A DNA stretch of 64,000 nucleotides from Speluncibacter jeojiensis (GTDB taxonomy: Bacteria > Actinomycetota > Actinomycetes > Mycobacteriales > Mycobacteriaceae), in the NCBI RefSeq assembly GCF_029589495.1, contig NZ_JAAIVF010000003.1:62001-126000 (forward strand), written 5' to 3'. The position numbers and the translations under genes are program-made. The notes below the pieces were generated by a model. It searched no databases. It saw only the letters and a list, made by a program, of their open reading frames with translations, and was not told the DNA's origin. Of the stretch, positions 34,290 through 43,834 are shown piece after piece. Every line of letters begins with the position of its first letter. The stretch's first letter is position 1.

Positions 34290-34622
34290 CTACCCCCGGG
34301 GCGCATACATGATCACCGCCATGCCCGCCAGGCAGATCAATGCCCCGACGACGTCGAAACGATCCGGCCGGTATCCGTCCGCCACCGCCGCCCAGAGGAT
34401 GGACCCCGCGACGAAGATGCCGCCGTAGGCGGCCAGAATCCGACCGAATTCGGCATCCGGTTGCATCGTGGCCACACAGCCGTACAAGCCGAGGGCGACG
34501 ACGCCACCACCGACCCACAGCCATCCCCTGTGTTCGCGCAGACCCTGCCAGACCAGCCACGCACCGCCGATCTCGAACAGCGCCGCAAGAACATACAACG
34601 CGACGGAGCGGGCGATGATCAC
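34290..34622 (-). CDS. YnfA family (UPF0060) small membrane protein
   Basis: The protein has 110 residues, the family size. Four membrane helices are seen: [70 protein letters not shown] and [21 protein letters not shown]. The [10 protein letters not shown] and [10 protein letters not shown] motifs are characteristic. YnfA proteins belong to the drug/metabolite (SMR-like) transporter group, possibly multidrug or metal efflux. GTG 34622 has GAGAGG eight nt upstream; a longer ATG start at 34652 would add ten unsupported residues. It diverges from the recombinase gene. Confidence 0.88.
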   Translation of the reverse strand: MIIARSVALYVLAALFEIGGAWLVWQGLREHRGWLWVGGGVVALGLYGCVATMQPDAEFGRILAAYGGIFVAGSILWAAVADGYRPDRFDVVGALICLAGMAVIMYAPRG

Positions 34623-34749
34623 GTGAAGGCCTCTCTGTACCGACGCCCACATCGGGCGCCGTGTCCGATCAAGTGGCGCCCACCACCAGACTCTCATCCG
34701 GTCGCCGCGAAAGAACCCGCTGTCGGCACCTCGCTGTAGCTTGACGTAC

Positions 34750-35787
34750 GTGGCGACCGGTGGCGGACTCGAGGCGTGTTTCGGTGATTTTCTGATCTAC
34801 CGGAGCACCGCCAAGCCCTCGCCGCACACGCTCAAGGCATACCGTCAGGACTTCGATGCGATCGTGGCGAATCTCGCGTCCGACACCGGCGTTCCGATCG
34901 AGGAACTGACCACCGAGATCATCGCCAAGGACCCGCTGCGCTCGGCCTTCGCCGGGTTCGCCCGCACCCACCGCGAGGCCTCTATCCGGCGCTGCTGGTC
35001 CACCTGGAACGCGCTGTGCGAGTTCCTGTTCAGCTCTGACCGCATCGTCGCGAACCCGATGTCCGCGGTGCAGCGACCCAAGATGCCCAAGCAGGTGCCC
35101 AAGTCCTTCGACTCGGCCGCGATCACCCGGCTGATGTCCTCACTGCGCGAACCCGACGACGCCAACGCCCGCGCCTGGCAGGAACGCGACCTCGCCATCG
35201 TGCTCACCGCACTGCTCACCGGGTGCCGGCTCGCCGAGCTGACGGCGCTGAACCTCGGCGACCTGCGCGATGTCGACGACAGCGCGCAGGTCAAGGCCGT
35301 GACCGTGCACGGCAAGGGCAACAAGCAACGCGTGCTCACCGCCGAGCCCGCACTGGTGGCCACACTCACCGAGTACCTGGTCTCGCGGGTCGTCCGCTTC
35401 CCCGGCTCCGTACGGCCCCGATCCAAGCCGACGGACTCCCCCTGGCGCCGCTTCCGGGCCACCGATCCCCTGTTCGTCGGACACGACGGAGCCCGGATCA
35501 CCCACAGCACCGTCCAGTATCGCGTCGAACGGGCCTACCGCCGCGCCGGCATCAACGGACAGCGCGCGAAAGGCGCACTGGTGCACCAACTCCGGCACAC
35601 CTTCGCCACTTCGCTGGCCGACAGCGACGTCAACGTGTACACGCTCATGCGGCTGCTCGGTCACGAGTCGATGTCGACCACCCAGCGGTACACCGCCGGC
35701 GCAGGCCGCGAGACGCGAGCGGCCGCCGCACAGAACCCGGTCTACGCACTGCTCGAGGGCGTCGACACGCCCCACCGTACCGCCTGA
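34750..35787 (+). CDS. Tyrosine recombinase/integrase (XerC/D-like)
   Basis: The protein has 345 residues. An N-terminal core-binding SAM-like domain ([25 protein letters not shown]) precedes the catalytic domain. The active-site set is complete: Arg in [11 protein letters not shown], Lys in [10 protein letters not shown], His-x-x-Arg in [11 protein letters not shown], His in LLGHESM, and the nucleophile Tyr in TTQRYTAG. No excisionase, tRNA or att repeat was seen next to it, so it could be a solitary chromosomal recombinase or the last gene of an eroded element. GTG 34750 lies 7 nt after TAGCTT; TTG 34741 is the alternative. An inverted repeat, GGGCGCC and GGCGCCC (34654-34681), sits between it and YnfA. 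Confidence 0.87.
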   Translation: MATGGGLEACFGDFLIYRSTAKPSPHTLKAYRQDFDAIVANLASDTGVPIEELTTEIIAKDPLRSAFAGFARTHREASIRRCWSTWNALCEFLFSSDRIVANPMSAVQRPKMPKQVPKSFDSAAITRLMSSLREPDDANARAWQERDLAIVLTALLTGCRLAELTALNLGDLRDVDDSAQVKAVTVHGKGNKQRVLTAEPALVATLTEYLVSRVVRFPGSVRPRSKPTDSPWRRFRATDPLFVGHDGARITHSTVQYRVERAYRRAGINGQRAKGALVHQLRHTFATSLADSDVNVYTLMRLLGHESMSTTQRYTAGAGRETRAAAAQNPVYALLEGVDTPHRTA

Positions 35788-35838
35788 GCACCGTCGATTA
35801 CCCGCCGCGGGCGGGCCGTCGCGGCTTACCATCGGCCA

Positions 35839-36225
35839 GTGACCGACATGCCCGCGCTGCGCGTCCTCGTCTACAGCGACAACCGCCGCACACGCGAGCA
35901 GGTGCTGCAGGCGCTGGGCACGCGCCCACACCCCGATCTGCCCGCATTCGAGTACCTCGAGGTGGCGACGGCGCCCATGGTGCTGCGCCGGATCGATTCC
36001 GGCGACATCGATCTCGCCATTCTCGACGGCGAGGCGACGCCGGCCGGAGGCATGGGCGTGGCCAAGCAGCTCAAGGACGAGTACCGCCGCTGTCCCCCGA
36101 TCGTCGTGCTCACCGGACGGCCGGACGACGCCTGGCTCGCGCACTGGTCGCGGGCCGAGGCAGCGGTGCCGCACCCCATCGACCCCTTTCGGCTGACCGA
36201 GGCCGTCGTCGCCGTGCTGCGGTGA
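35839..36225 (+). CDS. Stand-alone receiver-domain protein (Rv3143-like)
   Basis: The protein has 128 residues, a receiver domain without an output domain: RVLVYSDNRRTREQVLQAL (acidic pocket reduced to one Asp), LAILDGEATPAGGMGVAKQLKDEY (phospho-acceptor Asp) and PPIVVLTGRPDD (the Thr). The final conserved Lys-Pro is replaced by VPHPIDPFRL, so phosphotransfer may be impaired. In mycobacteria the comparable gene Rv3143 lies near nuoA. Here the nuo operon lies 4.6 kb downstream, separated by an alcohol-dehydrogenase group. GTG 35839 follows TACCAT by 6 nt without a Shine-Dalgarno sequence, indicating a leaderless mRNA. Confidence 0.8.
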   Translation: MTDMPALRVLVYSDNRRTREQVLQALGTRPHPDLPAFEYLEVATAPMVLRRIDSGDIDLAILDGEATPAGGMGVAKQLKDEYRRCPPIVVLTGRPDDAWLAHWSRAEAAVPHPIDPFRLTEAVVAVLR

Positions 36226-36509
36226 TGAGCCGCCGATTGGCGCGGCCACCCACGTGATCGGTGCTGCTTGGTCTTTTGGTCGGGTGGCGCCCTGTTTCGC
36301 CACGGACAGTGGTTCGGCATTTCCCAATGTTCCGTACGGTCCAGAGTTCTGTACCCGGTGTGCGCTCGCGGCGGCCGCACGGACTTGCCGTCGCAGGACC
36401 TGCGAGAAGAACGCGCGCGGCCGCCGGCACGTCACTCAGCGGCCGCGACGACCCGGTCTCCCCTGCCGGCCGCGCAGTCGGATCCGCACCTGCTCTCCCC
36501 TAAGCCGGT
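36226..36509. other. Intergenic stretch between receiver gene and cupin gene
   Basis: The 284 nt between two convergent genes contain no supported ORF, tRNA or obvious hairpin with a U-tract. Frames spanning it are Arg/Pro-rich shadows. Confidence 0.4.
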
Positions 36510-36929
36510 TCAGCGCCGTCCGCGGACAGCGCTCTGCGCGGCGTCGTAGTCCTCGGCGGAGACGGCTTCGAACCAGTCAGTGCCGCCGTGGCCCTCGCCC
36601 GCGACGACGGCTGCGATGTGCACGGCGAGTGTTCCGGACGTGGCCCCGTGCCAGTGCTCGACGTCGGGGTCGCAGGTGACGGTCTCGCCGGGGCGCGCGG
36701 CGACCACGGTGCCGTCCCGGGTACCGACCAGCGCGATCCCCTCCAGCACGTGCAGGGTCTGGCCGTTCGGGTGGACGTGCCAGTTGGTGTGCGCTCCCGG
36801 GGCGAAGTGAACGATCCCCGCGGACAGGTACGACGGCGCCGTCGGCGCCGAGATCGGTGTGATGTAGACGTCGCCGGTGAACCTGTCGGCAGGCCCCTTC
36901 GCCGATTCCGTGATCGGGGTCAATTCCAT
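36510..36929 (-). CDS. Cupin-domain protein
   Basis: The protein has 139 residues with a single cupin barrel: APGAHTNWHVHPNGQTLHVLEGIALVGTRDG contains the first motif with two metal-binding His and a Glu position, and DPDVEHWHGATSGTLAVHIAAV the second. The start is preceded by AAAGGA seven nt upstream. The sequence pattern is that of carboxymuconolactone/quercetinase-like small cupins that often accompany dehydrogenases. It follows the alcohol dehydrogenase by 56 nt on the same strand, so they are probably co-transcribed. A metal-dependent isomerase or lyase role is plausible but not shown. Confidence 0.87.
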   Translation of the reverse strand: MELTPITESAKGPADRFTGDVYITPISAPTAPSYLSAGIVHFAPGAHTNWHVHPNGQTLHVLEGIALVGTRDGTVVAARPGETVTCDPDVEHWHGATSGTLAVHIAAVVAGEGHGGTDWFEAVSAEDYDAAQSAVRGRR

Positions 36930-36985
36930 GGTCGGTCCTTTCGGGATGTGCTGGGCCAGAACGGTGTTGCGGGTGCGATGGTGAC

Positions 36986-38023
36986 CTACGGCCGGACGAG
37001 GACCTTCAGTGCACGTCGGGCGTCCATGTCGGCGTAGCCGCGGGCGACGTCGTCCAACGGCACTTCGCTGTCGAAGACCCGACCGGGGTCGACGGTCCCG
37101 TCGAGCACGCCGGGCAGCAGCGTGTCGATGTAGGCCCGCACCGGAGCCGGTCCCCCGGTCAGCGTGATGTTCGGTCCGAACAGCCCGGCGAACCCGACCG
37201 GCGCGTCCTCGTATTGCGGCACGCCGACACGGCTGATCACCCCACCGGGCCTGACCACGCCGACGGCCTGGGTGTAGGCGGGCATGTGCCCGACCGCCTC
37301 GAGCACGACGTGGGTCCCGTCGCCGCCGGTGAGCTCGCGCACCCGGGCGATCCCCTCCTCCCCACGTTCGGCCACGACATCCGTCGCCCCGTAGTCCCGC
37401 CCCAGATCCGTGCGATCGGCGTGGCGACCCATCAGGATGATCCGTTCGGCGCCGAGTTGCCGGGCCGAGAGCACGGCCATCAGCCCGACGGCCCCGTCGC
37501 CGATCACCGTCACGGTGGTCTGCGGGTTGACGCCGCCTCTGATGGCGGCGTGGTATCCGGTGCCGTACACGTCCGAAAGCGTCAGCAGCGACGGGATCAG
37601 CGGCGAGCCCTCCTCGACCGGAACCGGGAAGAGGGTGCCGTCCGCCAGTGGAACCCGGACCGCCTCGGCCTGCAGACCGCCGACGCCGCCGGCATTCCAG
37701 AACCCGCCGTGGCGGCACGAGGTCTGCAGGCCTTCGGCACAGAACTCGCAGGTGCCGTCGGACCAGGCGAACGGCGTGATGACGACGTCGCCCTTGCGCA
37801 CCGTGGCGACCTCGCTGCCGACGTCTTCGACGACACCGATGCATTCGTGCCCCATCGAGCTGCCCTGCGATGTGGCCGACATCGAGTGGTACGGGTGCAG
37901 GTCGGATCCGCAGATACACGCGCGGACCACCCGGATGACCGCGTCGGTCCGATGTTCGACGACCGGGTCCGGAACGTGGATGACGCGGACGTCGCCCGGT
38001 CCGTACATGAACGTTGCTCGCAT
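36986..38023 (-). CDS. Zinc-dependent alcohol dehydrogenase (MDR family)
   Basis: The protein has 345 residues. The catalytic-zinc ligands are recognisable: Cys38 in RACICGSD, and His59 with Glu60 in MGHECIGVV. A structural-zinc-like Cys cluster follows (GTCEFCAEGLQTSCRHGG), then the Rossmann domain (TVIGDGAVGLMAVLSARQLGAERIILMGRH) and VLEAVGHMPAYTQAV. It is an NAD(P)-dependent oxidoreductase of alcohols or aldehydes. ATG 38023 has GAGAGG six nt upstream. It is divergent from the HTH regulator, which likely controls it, and the cupin gene follows. Confidence 0.88.
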   Translation of the reverse strand: MRATFMYGPGDVRVIHVPDPVVEHRTDAVIRVVRACICGSDLHPYHSMSATSQGSSMGHECIGVVEDVGSEVATVRKGDVVITPFAWSDGTCEFCAEGLQTSCRHGGFWNAGGVGGLQAEAVRVPLADGTLFPVPVEEGSPLIPSLLTLSDVYGTGYHAAIRGGVNPQTTVTVIGDGAVGLMAVLSARQLGAERIILMGRHADRTDLGRDYGATDVVAERGEEGIARVRELTGGDGTHVVLEAVGHMPAYTQAVGVVRPGGVISRVGVPQYEDAPVGFAGLFGPNITLTGGPAPVRAYIDTLLPGVLDGTVDPGRVFDSEVPLDDVARGYADMDARRALKVLVRP

Positions 38024-38100
38024 GAGAGCCTCTCGTTGTCCAAGGGGTGCCGATGACAGTCAAGACGCTGCCACCGGCCTCCGGCAGTGTCTGCCCTTCC

Positions 38101-38117
38101 AGGTAACGCCAGTACCT
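38101..38117. promoter_or_regulatory. Inverted repeat in the divergent ADH/HTH promoter region
   Basis: AGGTA-ACGCCAG-TACCT is a 5-bp inverted repeat with a 7-nt centre. It lies 78 bp upstream of the alcohol dehydrogenase start and about 37 bp upstream of the HTH regulator start. It is a candidate operator for that regulator; the arms are short, so support is modest. Confidence 0.35.
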
Positions 38118-38153
38118 CCCTGACCCGCCACCGGCCGACCTACGGTGGACGGT

Positions 38154-39050
38154 ATGGACAACCGAGACCAGGTCAGGGAGTTCCTCCGCTCGCGGCGTGA
38201 GCGCATCACCCCTGATCAGGCGGGTCTGCCGGCATACGGCGGCAACCGTCGGGTCAAAGGGCTTCGACGCGAGGAGGTGGCATTGCTCGCGGGCGTCAGC
38301 ATCGACTACTACGTGCGCATGGAACGCGGCAACCTGGCCGGCGCTTCCGATACGGTCCTCGACGGCGTCGCTTCCGCGCTCCGACTCGACGAGGCCGAAC
38401 GCACTCATCTGTTCGACCTCGCCCGCGCGGCTCAACCGAGTCCGGCCCGTCGACGCCGAACCAAGCCGTCCGGCGTCACCAGCGGCATCCAGCAGGTACT
38501 CGACGCGATTCCGGACGCCCCGGCGTGGGTGCGCAATGCCCGCCACGACATGCTCGCGGCCAACCGGATGGCGCGGGCCCTCTACGCACCGGTCCTGGCC
38601 GACCCGCGGCGCCCCGCCAACAACGCGCGCTTCATCTACCTCGACCCCGCCGCCCACGACTTCTATGCCGACTGGGAGCGCGCCGCCGACGACATCGCGG
38701 CGATGCTTCGCTCGGAGGCCGGCCGCAACCCGTACGACAAGCAGCTCACCGAACTGATCGGGGAACTGTCCACCCGCAGCGAGGATTTCCGCACCCGGTG
38801 GGCCGCCCACAACGTCCGCTTCCACCGCACCGGCCGCAAACGCCTCCACCACCCCACGGTCGGCGACCTCGATCTCGACTTCGAGGCGATGGAGTTCCCG
38901 TCGCGCCCGGGGCTCACGCTGCTCGTCTACACGGCTCCCGCCGGCACGCCGACCGCCGATGCGCTCACACTGCTCGGCAGTTGGGCCGCGACCGAGGCAG
39001 CTCCGACCGGCCGCGTCGATTCGGGGCACGGTGACGAACCGGACGCATGA
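38154..39050 (+). CDS. HTH transcriptional regulator with MmyB-like ligand-binding domain
   Basis: The protein has 298 residues. The N-terminal XRE-type helix-turn-helix (RRVKGLRREEVALLAGVSIDYYVRMERGNLAGASDTVLDGVASAL) is followed by the MmyB-like domain (PAWVRNARHDMLAANRMARALYAPV, FIYLDPAAHDFYADWERAADDIAAMLRSEAGRNPYD, RSEDFRTRWAAHNVRFHRTGRKRLHHPTVG). Members often bind fatty acids and regulate a divergent oxidoreductase, which fits the ADH upstream. ATG 38154 follows a TACGGT hexamer by 7 nt; the GTG nine bases upstream is less likely. It is probably autoregulated from the same intergenic region. Confidence 0.9.
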   Translation: MDNRDQVREFLRSRRERITPDQAGLPAYGGNRRVKGLRREEVALLAGVSIDYYVRMERGNLAGASDTVLDGVASALRLDEAERTHLFDLARAAQPSPARRRRTKPSGVTSGIQQVLDAIPDAPAWVRNARHDMLAANRMARALYAPVLADPRRPANNARFIYLDPAAHDFYADWERAADDIAAMLRSEAGRNPYDKQLTELIGELSTRSEDFRTRWAAHNVRFHRTGRKRLHHPTVGDLDLDFEAMEFPSRPGLTLLVYTAPAGTPTADALTLLGSWAATEAAPTGRVDSGHGDEPDA

Positions 39051-39077
39051 GCGGGCCTTCCGAGGAACGTCGCCCGG

Positions 39078-39515
39078 TCAGCTCTTGCCCAGCTCCTCGG
39101 CGAGCATCACGATGATGCCGCTGGGACCGCGGACGTAGGTGAGCCGGTAGGCGTCCCGATAGGTCGCCACACCGCGCAGCGGGTGGCAGCCGTGCCGCGC
39201 GGCGATCGCCAGGGCCTCGTCGAGGTCGTCGACCGAGAAGGCGACGCGGTGCATGCCGATCTCGTTGGGGAGCGTAGGCGCCGTCTCGATCGCATCGGGG
39301 TGGAGGTATTCGAAGAGTTCGAGGCGACCGTCACCGGCCGGCGTCTCGAGCATGGCGATGCGTGCATGGTTGCCGTCGAGCCCGACGGCGGTGTCGGTCC
39401 ACTCGCCGCTGACGGTGTCACGGCCGACGACGGACAGCCCGAGGTCGGTGAAGAACGCGATCGCCGCGTCGAGATCGCGGACCGCGATGCCGACGTTCTC
39501 GAGTTTGATGGGCAC
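39078..39515 (-). CDS. VOC family protein (glyoxalase-like)
   Basis: The protein has 145 residues with two VOC modules: IKLENVGIAVRDLDAAIAFFTDLGLSVVGRDTVSGEW and GMHRVAFSVDDLDEALAIAARHGCHPLRGVATYRDAYRLTYVRGPSGIIVMLAEEL. The candidate metal residues (His of GMHRVAF, Glu of RLELFEYL and of MLAEEL) fit the methylmalonyl-CoA epimerase/glyoxalase I superfamily. GTG 39515 lies 7 nt after TAGAGT on the minus strand and has no Shine-Dalgarno sequence, indicating a leaderless transcript. Longer starts would reach into the divergent cyclase promoter. It converges on the HTH regulator gene. Confidence 0.87.
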   Translation of the reverse strand: MPIKLENVGIAVRDLDAAIAFFTDLGLSVVGRDTVSGEWTDTAVGLDGNHARIAMLETPAGDGRLELFEYLHPDAIETAPTLPNEIGMHRVAFSVDDLDEALAIAARHGCHPLRGVATYRDAYRLTYVRGPSGIIVMLAEELGKS

Positions 39516-39603
39516 CCGTCGCACTCTAGCGAGGCGCGGCCTGATGAACTGCCAACAGCGCGTGCGACACCCGACGAGTGCGACGGTGAGGTAGGAGGCG
39601 ACA

Positions 39604-40527
39604 GTGACCGACTTCCGGGAGATCGGCAAGCGGCTGAGCAACTGGGGACGATGGGACCGCGACGGGGTGAAGGACGAGCGGGGAACGACGAACCTGCTCA
39701 CGCCCGACCGGATCGCGCAGGCCGCGCAGGAGATCGTGCGCGGTCAGGTGTTCGACCTCGGGATACCGTTCGGATCCGATGGCCCGCAGCGCGGTCCGTT
39801 CCGGACGAACCCGAAGCTGCTGGTCTCCGAGACCGGCGAGGGACAGCGGTTCCCCGGGGCCTTTCGCTATGCGGACGACTACGTCTTCATGCCGCTGCAG
39901 AGCGCCTCGCAATGGGACGCGCTGGCGCACGTGTACTACGACGACCTGCTCTACAACGGATTCCCCGCCTCGTCGATCACCCCGCACGGCGCGACGCATT
40001 GCGCGATCGACAAGCAGGCCAAGGGGATCACCGGGCGTGGGGTCCTCATCGACGTGGCCCGCCACCGGGGTGTCGACTGGATGATGCCGGGCGAGGTCAT
40101 CACCCCAGAAGACCTGGACGCGGCCTGCGAGAAGCAGGGAACGACGGTGCTGCCCGGCGACATCGTGGCGGTCCGGACCGGCTGGCGCAAGAAGTTCCTC
40201 GATGACGGCGACGCCGCGGCGTTCATGGCCGGCGAGCCCGGCCTGGGGCTGGCGTGCTGCGACTGGTTGCACCGCCACGACATCGCCGCGGTGTGTTCGG
40301 ACAACTGGGGTGTCGAGGTGTCCCCCGGCGAGATCGACGGCGAGATGATGCCGGTGCACATGGTGCTCATCCGCGACATGGGCATGACGCTCGGCGAGAT
40401 CCTGGACCTCGAGGAACTCGCCGACGACTGCGCCCGCGACGGCCGCTACTCGTTCTTCCTGAGCGCCCCGCCGATCAAGTTCCGTCGCGGACTCGGCTCC
40501 CCGACCAATCCACTGGCCATCAAATAG
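39604..40527 (+). CDS. Cyclase family protein (kynurenine formamidase-like)
   Basis: The protein has 307 residues. The metal-binding motif of the cyclase family appears as SITPHGATHCAIDKQAKG, a long-form variant of the usual H-x-GTH-x-D motif. Other blocks are GTTNLLTPDRIAQAA, SQWDALAHVYYDD, GRGVLIDVAR and GDIVAVRTGWRKKFLDD. Such enzymes hydrolyse N-formylkynurenine, isatin or related cyclic amides, or act on polyketide-like substrates. The start has GGAGG upstream. It is the last gene before the nuo operon, with 340 nt between; no shared function with respiration is evident. Confidence 0.87.
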   Translation: MTDFREIGKRLSNWGRWDRDGVKDERGTTNLLTPDRIAQAAQEIVRGQVFDLGIPFGSDGPQRGPFRTNPKLLVSETGEGQRFPGAFRYADDYVFMPLQSASQWDALAHVYYDDLLYNGFPASSITPHGATHCAIDKQAKGITGRGVLIDVARHRGVDWMMPGEVITPEDLDAACEKQGTTVLPGDIVAVRTGWRKKFLDDGDAAAFMAGEPGLGLACCDWLHRHDIAAVCSDNWGVEVSPGEIDGEMMPVHMVLIRDMGMTLGEILDLEELADDCARDGRYSFFLSAPPIKFRRGLGSPTNPLAIK

Positions 40528-40867
40528 CTGATCGCACCACACACAGCGCCGCCCCCGATCGACGCGGCTTTTTCCTGTGCCCCACTTCGGCGAGATTCGA
40601 GCGGGCCACAGTTCGGTAATATACGTCGTTCCGTCCGACACCGATTCAAGAACCGGCACGGCGACACCGGGACGCCATCCGTGCCCGTCCTCGGCTGCCG
40701 CACACCCTCCTGCGTGCCCCCCGCGCCGCCGTCACCCCTCCGCCGTCGGCACGGCCGCGGCAAGTCCGGCGGGCCTGCCCCACAGCGCTCCCCTCCCCGA
40801 GTACCGTGAGGCCTGCGTCACACTTCGCCGTGTCGGGATCCGCTCTCGTGGAGGGACTCAGGACGCC
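40528..40867. other. Leader and promoter region of the nuo operon
   Basis: This 340-nt stretch contains a weak terminator for the upstream cyclase gene and, further on, a TAATAT -10-like hexamer at 40617-40622 with no good -35. A TACCGT hexamer near 40801 is a second candidate. No supported ORF is seen. The 5' leader would be long (more than 200 nt) if the first is used. Confidence 0.4.
40548..40573 (+). terminator. Weak hairpin with T-tract after the cyclase gene
   Basis: GCCGC (40548-40552) pairs with GCGGC (40564-40568) across an 11-nt loop, followed immediately by TTTTT. The stem is short, so efficiency is uncertain, but the T-run is unusual in this GC-rich window. Confidence 0.5.
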
Positions 40868-41227
40868 ATGAACGTTTACGTACCGATCCTGGTGCTCGGG
40901 GCGATCGCGGCCGCGTTCGCGGTGTTCTCGGTGGGGGTTGCCACTTTCGTCGGCCCGCGCCGGTACAACCGGGCGAAACTCGAGGCCTACGAGTGTGGCA
41001 TCGAACCGACACCGCAACCGGTCGGCCGCGGCCGCTTCCCCGTGAAGTACTACCTGACCGCGATGCTGTTCATCATCTTCGACATCGAGATCGTCTTCCT
41101 GTACCCGTGGGCCGTGCACTTCGACGCGCTCGGCTGGTTCGGCGTGGGCGCGATGGCACTGTTCCTCTTCAACGTCTCGGTGGCGTACGCCTACGAGTGG
41201 CGCCGCGGCGGTCTGAGTTGGGACTGA
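40868..41227 (+). CDS. nuoA: NADH-quinone oxidoreductase subunit A
   Basis: The 119-residue protein is a small membrane subunit of respiratory complex I. Three transmembrane helices are seen (about residues 5-27, 60-82 and 88-110). The conserved loop [12 protein letters not shown] contains the Cys characteristic of NuoA, followed by [21 protein letters not shown]. It is the first gene of a complete 14-gene operon (nuoA to nuoN). ATG 40868 is used because the NuoA N-terminus (MNVYVPILV) starts here and no other ATG fits. Confidence 0.95.
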   Translation: MNVYVPILVLGAIAAAFAVFSVGVATFVGPRRYNRAKLEAYECGIEPTPQPVGRGRFPVKYYLTAMLFIIFDIEIVFLYPWAVHFDALGWFGVGAMALFLFNVSVAYAYEWRRGGLSWD

Positions 41228-41298
41228 CGCCGGCGGCGACCGGTCACGTTGTCCGCGAAAGCAATCCGCCACGTGCGGGAAAGTGATAGGACTCGGAC

Positions 41299-41853
41299 AT
41301 GGGTCTCGAGGAGAAGCTGCCCAGCGGCTTTCTTTTGACCACGGTCGAAGAGGTCGCGGGCTACGCGCGCAAGGGCTCGCTGTGGCCGGCCACCTTCGGC
41401 CTGGCCTGCTGCGCCATCGAGATGATGTCCACGGTCGGCGGCCGCTTCGACATCGCCCGCTTCGGGATGGAGGCATTCCGGGCCTCGCCACGCCAGGCCG
41501 ACCTGATGATCGTCGCAGGGCGGGTCAGCCAGAAGATGGCCCCGGTGCTACGGCAGGTCTACGACCAGATGGTCGAGCCGAAGTGGGTGCTGGCCATGGG
41601 CGTGTGCGCCTCCTCCGGCGGCATGTTCAACAACTACGCGGTGCTGCAGGGCGTCGACCACGTCGTCCCCGTCGACATCTACCTGCCCGGCTGTCCCCCG
41701 CGCCCGGAGATGCTGCTCAACGCGATCCTCATGCTGCACGAGAAGATCCAGCAGATGCCGCTGGGCGCCAACCGGGAACAGGCCGTCCGCGAGGCGGAAC
41801 AGGCGGCGCTCGCCTCCCGCCCGACCATCGAGTTCAAGGGGCTGCTCCGGTGA
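41299..41853 (+). CDS. nuoB: NADH-quinone oxidoreductase subunit B
   Basis: The protein has 184 residues. It binds the terminal [4Fe-4S] cluster N2 that passes electrons to the quinone: [11 protein letters not shown] supplies two adjacent Cys, [18 protein letters not shown] the third and [11 protein letters not shown] the fourth. It sits at the junction of the peripheral arm and the membrane. The gap of 71 nt to nuoA is the largest within the first half of the operon. Its stop overlaps the GTG of nuoC. Confidence 0.96.
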   Translation: MGLEEKLPSGFLLTTVEEVAGYARKGSLWPATFGLACCAIEMMSTVGGRFDIARFGMEAFRASPRQADLMIVAGRVSQKMAPVLRQVYDQMVEPKWVLAMGVCASSGGMFNNYAVLQGVDHVVPVDIYLPGCPPRPEMLLNAILMLHEKIQQMPLGANREQAVREAEQAALASRPTIEFKGLLR

Positions 41854-42542
41854 CCGACGAGCCGGGCCGCGACCGCGACGCCGCCGAGAAGATCTCGGTC
41901 CAGCACGGCATGTTCGGTGTCAGCGGCACCGGCGACACCTCCGGGTACGGGCGTCTGGTCGCCCCGATCGCACTGCCGAACAGCACGTCCCGACCGTACG
42001 GCGGGTACTTCGACGCGGTCGTCGACGCGCTCATCGAGGGGCTGCACGCCGCGGGCGTCGCCGCCGACCGCGCCGTCGAGCAGGTCGTCGTCTTCCGCGA
42101 CCAGTTGACGCTGCACATCGCCGCGGAGCAGCTGCCGCTGGTGGCCCGCACCCTGCGCGACCGGGACGATCTGCGCTTCGAGCTGTGCCACGGCGTGAGC
42201 GGGGTGCACTATCCGGACGACACCGGACGGGAACTGCACGCGGTGTACCCTCTGCAGTCGCTGACGTGGGGGCGTCGGGTGACGCTCGAGGTGTCGGTTC
42301 CGGACGCCAACCGGCACGTCCCGTCGCTGTACGGGATCTACCCCACCACCGACTGGCACGAGCGCGAGGCCTACGACTTCTTCGGCCTGATCTTCGACGG
42401 GCATCCGGCGCTGACCCGCATCCAGATGCCCGACGACTGGGTGGGGCACCCGCAGCGCAAGGACTATCCGCTCGGTGGGATCCCGGTCGAGTACAAGGGC
42501 GCCCAGATCCCCGCTCCGGACGAGCGCAGGGCCTACCGATGA
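41850..42542 (+). CDS. nuoC: NADH-quinone oxidoreductase subunit C
   Basis: The protein has 230 residues. The conserved 30-kDa motif is present ([32 protein letters not shown]). It forms part of the hydrophilic arm next to NuoD and NuoB and carries no cofactor. The GTG start overlaps the nuoB stop, and the stop overlaps the nuoD start (ATGA), so translation is coupled. C and D are separate genes here, unlike the fused NuoCD of enterobacteria. Confidence 0.95.
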   Translation: MTDEPGRDRDAAEKISVQHGMFGVSGTGDTSGYGRLVAPIALPNSTSRPYGGYFDAVVDALIEGLHAAGVAADRAVEQVVVFRDQLTLHIAAEQLPLVARTLRDRDDLRFELCHGVSGVHYPDDTGRELHAVYPLQSLTWGRRVTLEVSVPDANRHVPSLYGIYPTTDWHEREAYDFFGLIFDGHPALTRIQMPDDWVGHPQRKDYPLGGIPVEYKGAQIPAPDERRAYR

Positions 42543-43834
42543 GCGAACCCGCCGCCGTGTACACAGCCACCGGCCAGGACTGGGACCGGATCGTCGCCGA
42601 CGCCACCGAGGCCGGCGAGGATCGCATCGTGGTGAACATGGGTCCGCAGCACCCGTCCACCCACGGCGTGCTGCGCCTGGTACTCGACATCGAGGGCGAG
42701 ACGGTCACCCAGGCGCGCTGCGGGATCGGCTACCTGCACACCGGGATCGAGAAGAATCTCGAGTACCGAAGCTGGACGCAGGGGGTCACGTTCGTCACCC
42801 GGATGGACTATCTCTCGCCGTTCTTCAACGAGGCCGCCTACTGCCTCGCGGTCGAGAAACTGCTCGACATCACCGACCAGATCCCGGAGCGCGCGAACGT
42901 CATCCGTGTGCTGCTGATGGAGCTCAACCGCATCTCCTCGCACCTGGTCGCGCTGGCGACCGGCGGCATGGAACTGGGCGCGCTGACCACCATGCTGTTC
43001 GGGTTCCGCGAACGCGAGCTGATCCTCGAGGTGTTCGAGCAGATCACCGGGCTGCGGATGAACCACAGCTACATCCGGCCCGGCGGGGTGGTGGCGGACC
43101 TGCCGGACGGTGCGGTCGAGAAGGCACGCGAGGTCCTGGCGCTGCTGCCCAAGCGGATCCGTGACATCGAGAACCTGCTCGATGCGAACCCGATCTGGAA
43201 GGCGCGCACCGAGGGTGTCGGGTATCTGGACCTGACCGGGTGCATGGCCCTCGGCATCACCGGGCCGATCCTGCGCGCGACCGGGCTCCCCCACGACCTG
43301 CGCAAGAGCGAACCGTACTGCGGCTACGAGAACTACGAGTTCGAGGTGGCCACCGGCACCGGATGCGACTGTTACAGCCGCTATCTCATCCGCGTCGAGG
43401 AGATGAAGCAGTCGATCTCGATCGCCGAGCAGTGCCTGGACCGGCTGCGGCCCGGCCCGGTCATGGTGGACGACAAGAAGATCGCCTGGCCCGCGCAGCT
43501 CGCGCTCGGCCCGGACGGTCAGGGCAACTCCGCCGCGCACATCAAGCACATCATGGGCGAGTCGATGGAGGCGCTGATCCACCACTTCAAGATCGTCACC
43601 GAGGGATTCCGGGTGCCGGCCGGTCAGGTGTACGTGCCGGTCGAGTCGCCGCGCGGCGAGGTGGGCGTGCACATGGTCTCCGACGGCGGCACCCGCCCCT
43701 ACCGCGTGCACTACCGCGACCCGTCGTTCACGAATCTGCAGGCGGTCGCCGCAATGTGCGAGGGCGGCATGGTCGCGGACGTGATCGCGTCGGTCGCGAG
43801 CATCGACCCGGTGATGGGGGGTGTCGACCGATGA
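42539..43834 (+). CDS. nuoD: NADH-quinone oxidoreductase subunit D
   Basis: The protein has 431 residues. It is homologous to the large subunit of [NiFe] hydrogenases but without metal ligands, and forms the quinone-binding cavity with NuoB. Blocks: [22 protein letters not shown] (with the quinone-contacting His), [16 protein letters not shown], and [20 protein letters not shown] near the end. It overlaps nuoC by 4 nt at its start and nuoE by 4 nt at its end. Confidence 0.97.
   Translation: MSEPAAVYTATGQDWDRIVADATEAGEDRIVVNMGPQHPSTHGVLRLVLDIEGETVTQARCGIGYLHTGIEKNLEYRSWTQGVTFVTRMDYLSPFFNEAAYCLAVEKLLDITDQIPERANVIRVLLMELNRISSHLVALATGGMELGALTTMLFGFRERELILEVFEQITGLRMNHSYIRPGGVVADLPDGAVEKAREVLALLPKRIRDIENLLDANPIWKARTEGVGYLDLTGCMALGITGPILRATGLPHDLRKSEPYCGYENYEFEVATGTGCDCYSRYLIRVEEMKQSISIAEQCLDRLRPGPVMVDDKKIAWPAQLALGPDGQGNSAAHIKHIMGESMEALIHHFKIVTEGFRVPAGQVYVPVESPRGEVGVHMVSDGGTRPYRVHYRDPSFTNLQAVAAMCEGGMVADVIASVASIDPVMGGVDR

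Noticed and set aside
34106-34312. 68-codon frame starting right after the AT-rich palindrome
   Set aside because: It overlaps the YnfA end, has Pro/Arg-rich low-information content and no ribosome-binding site.
34623-34749. tRNA gene or att site next to the recombinase
   Set aside because: No cloverleaf or T-loop-like GTTCGAATCC pattern was found here, and no obvious direct repeat flanks the gene.
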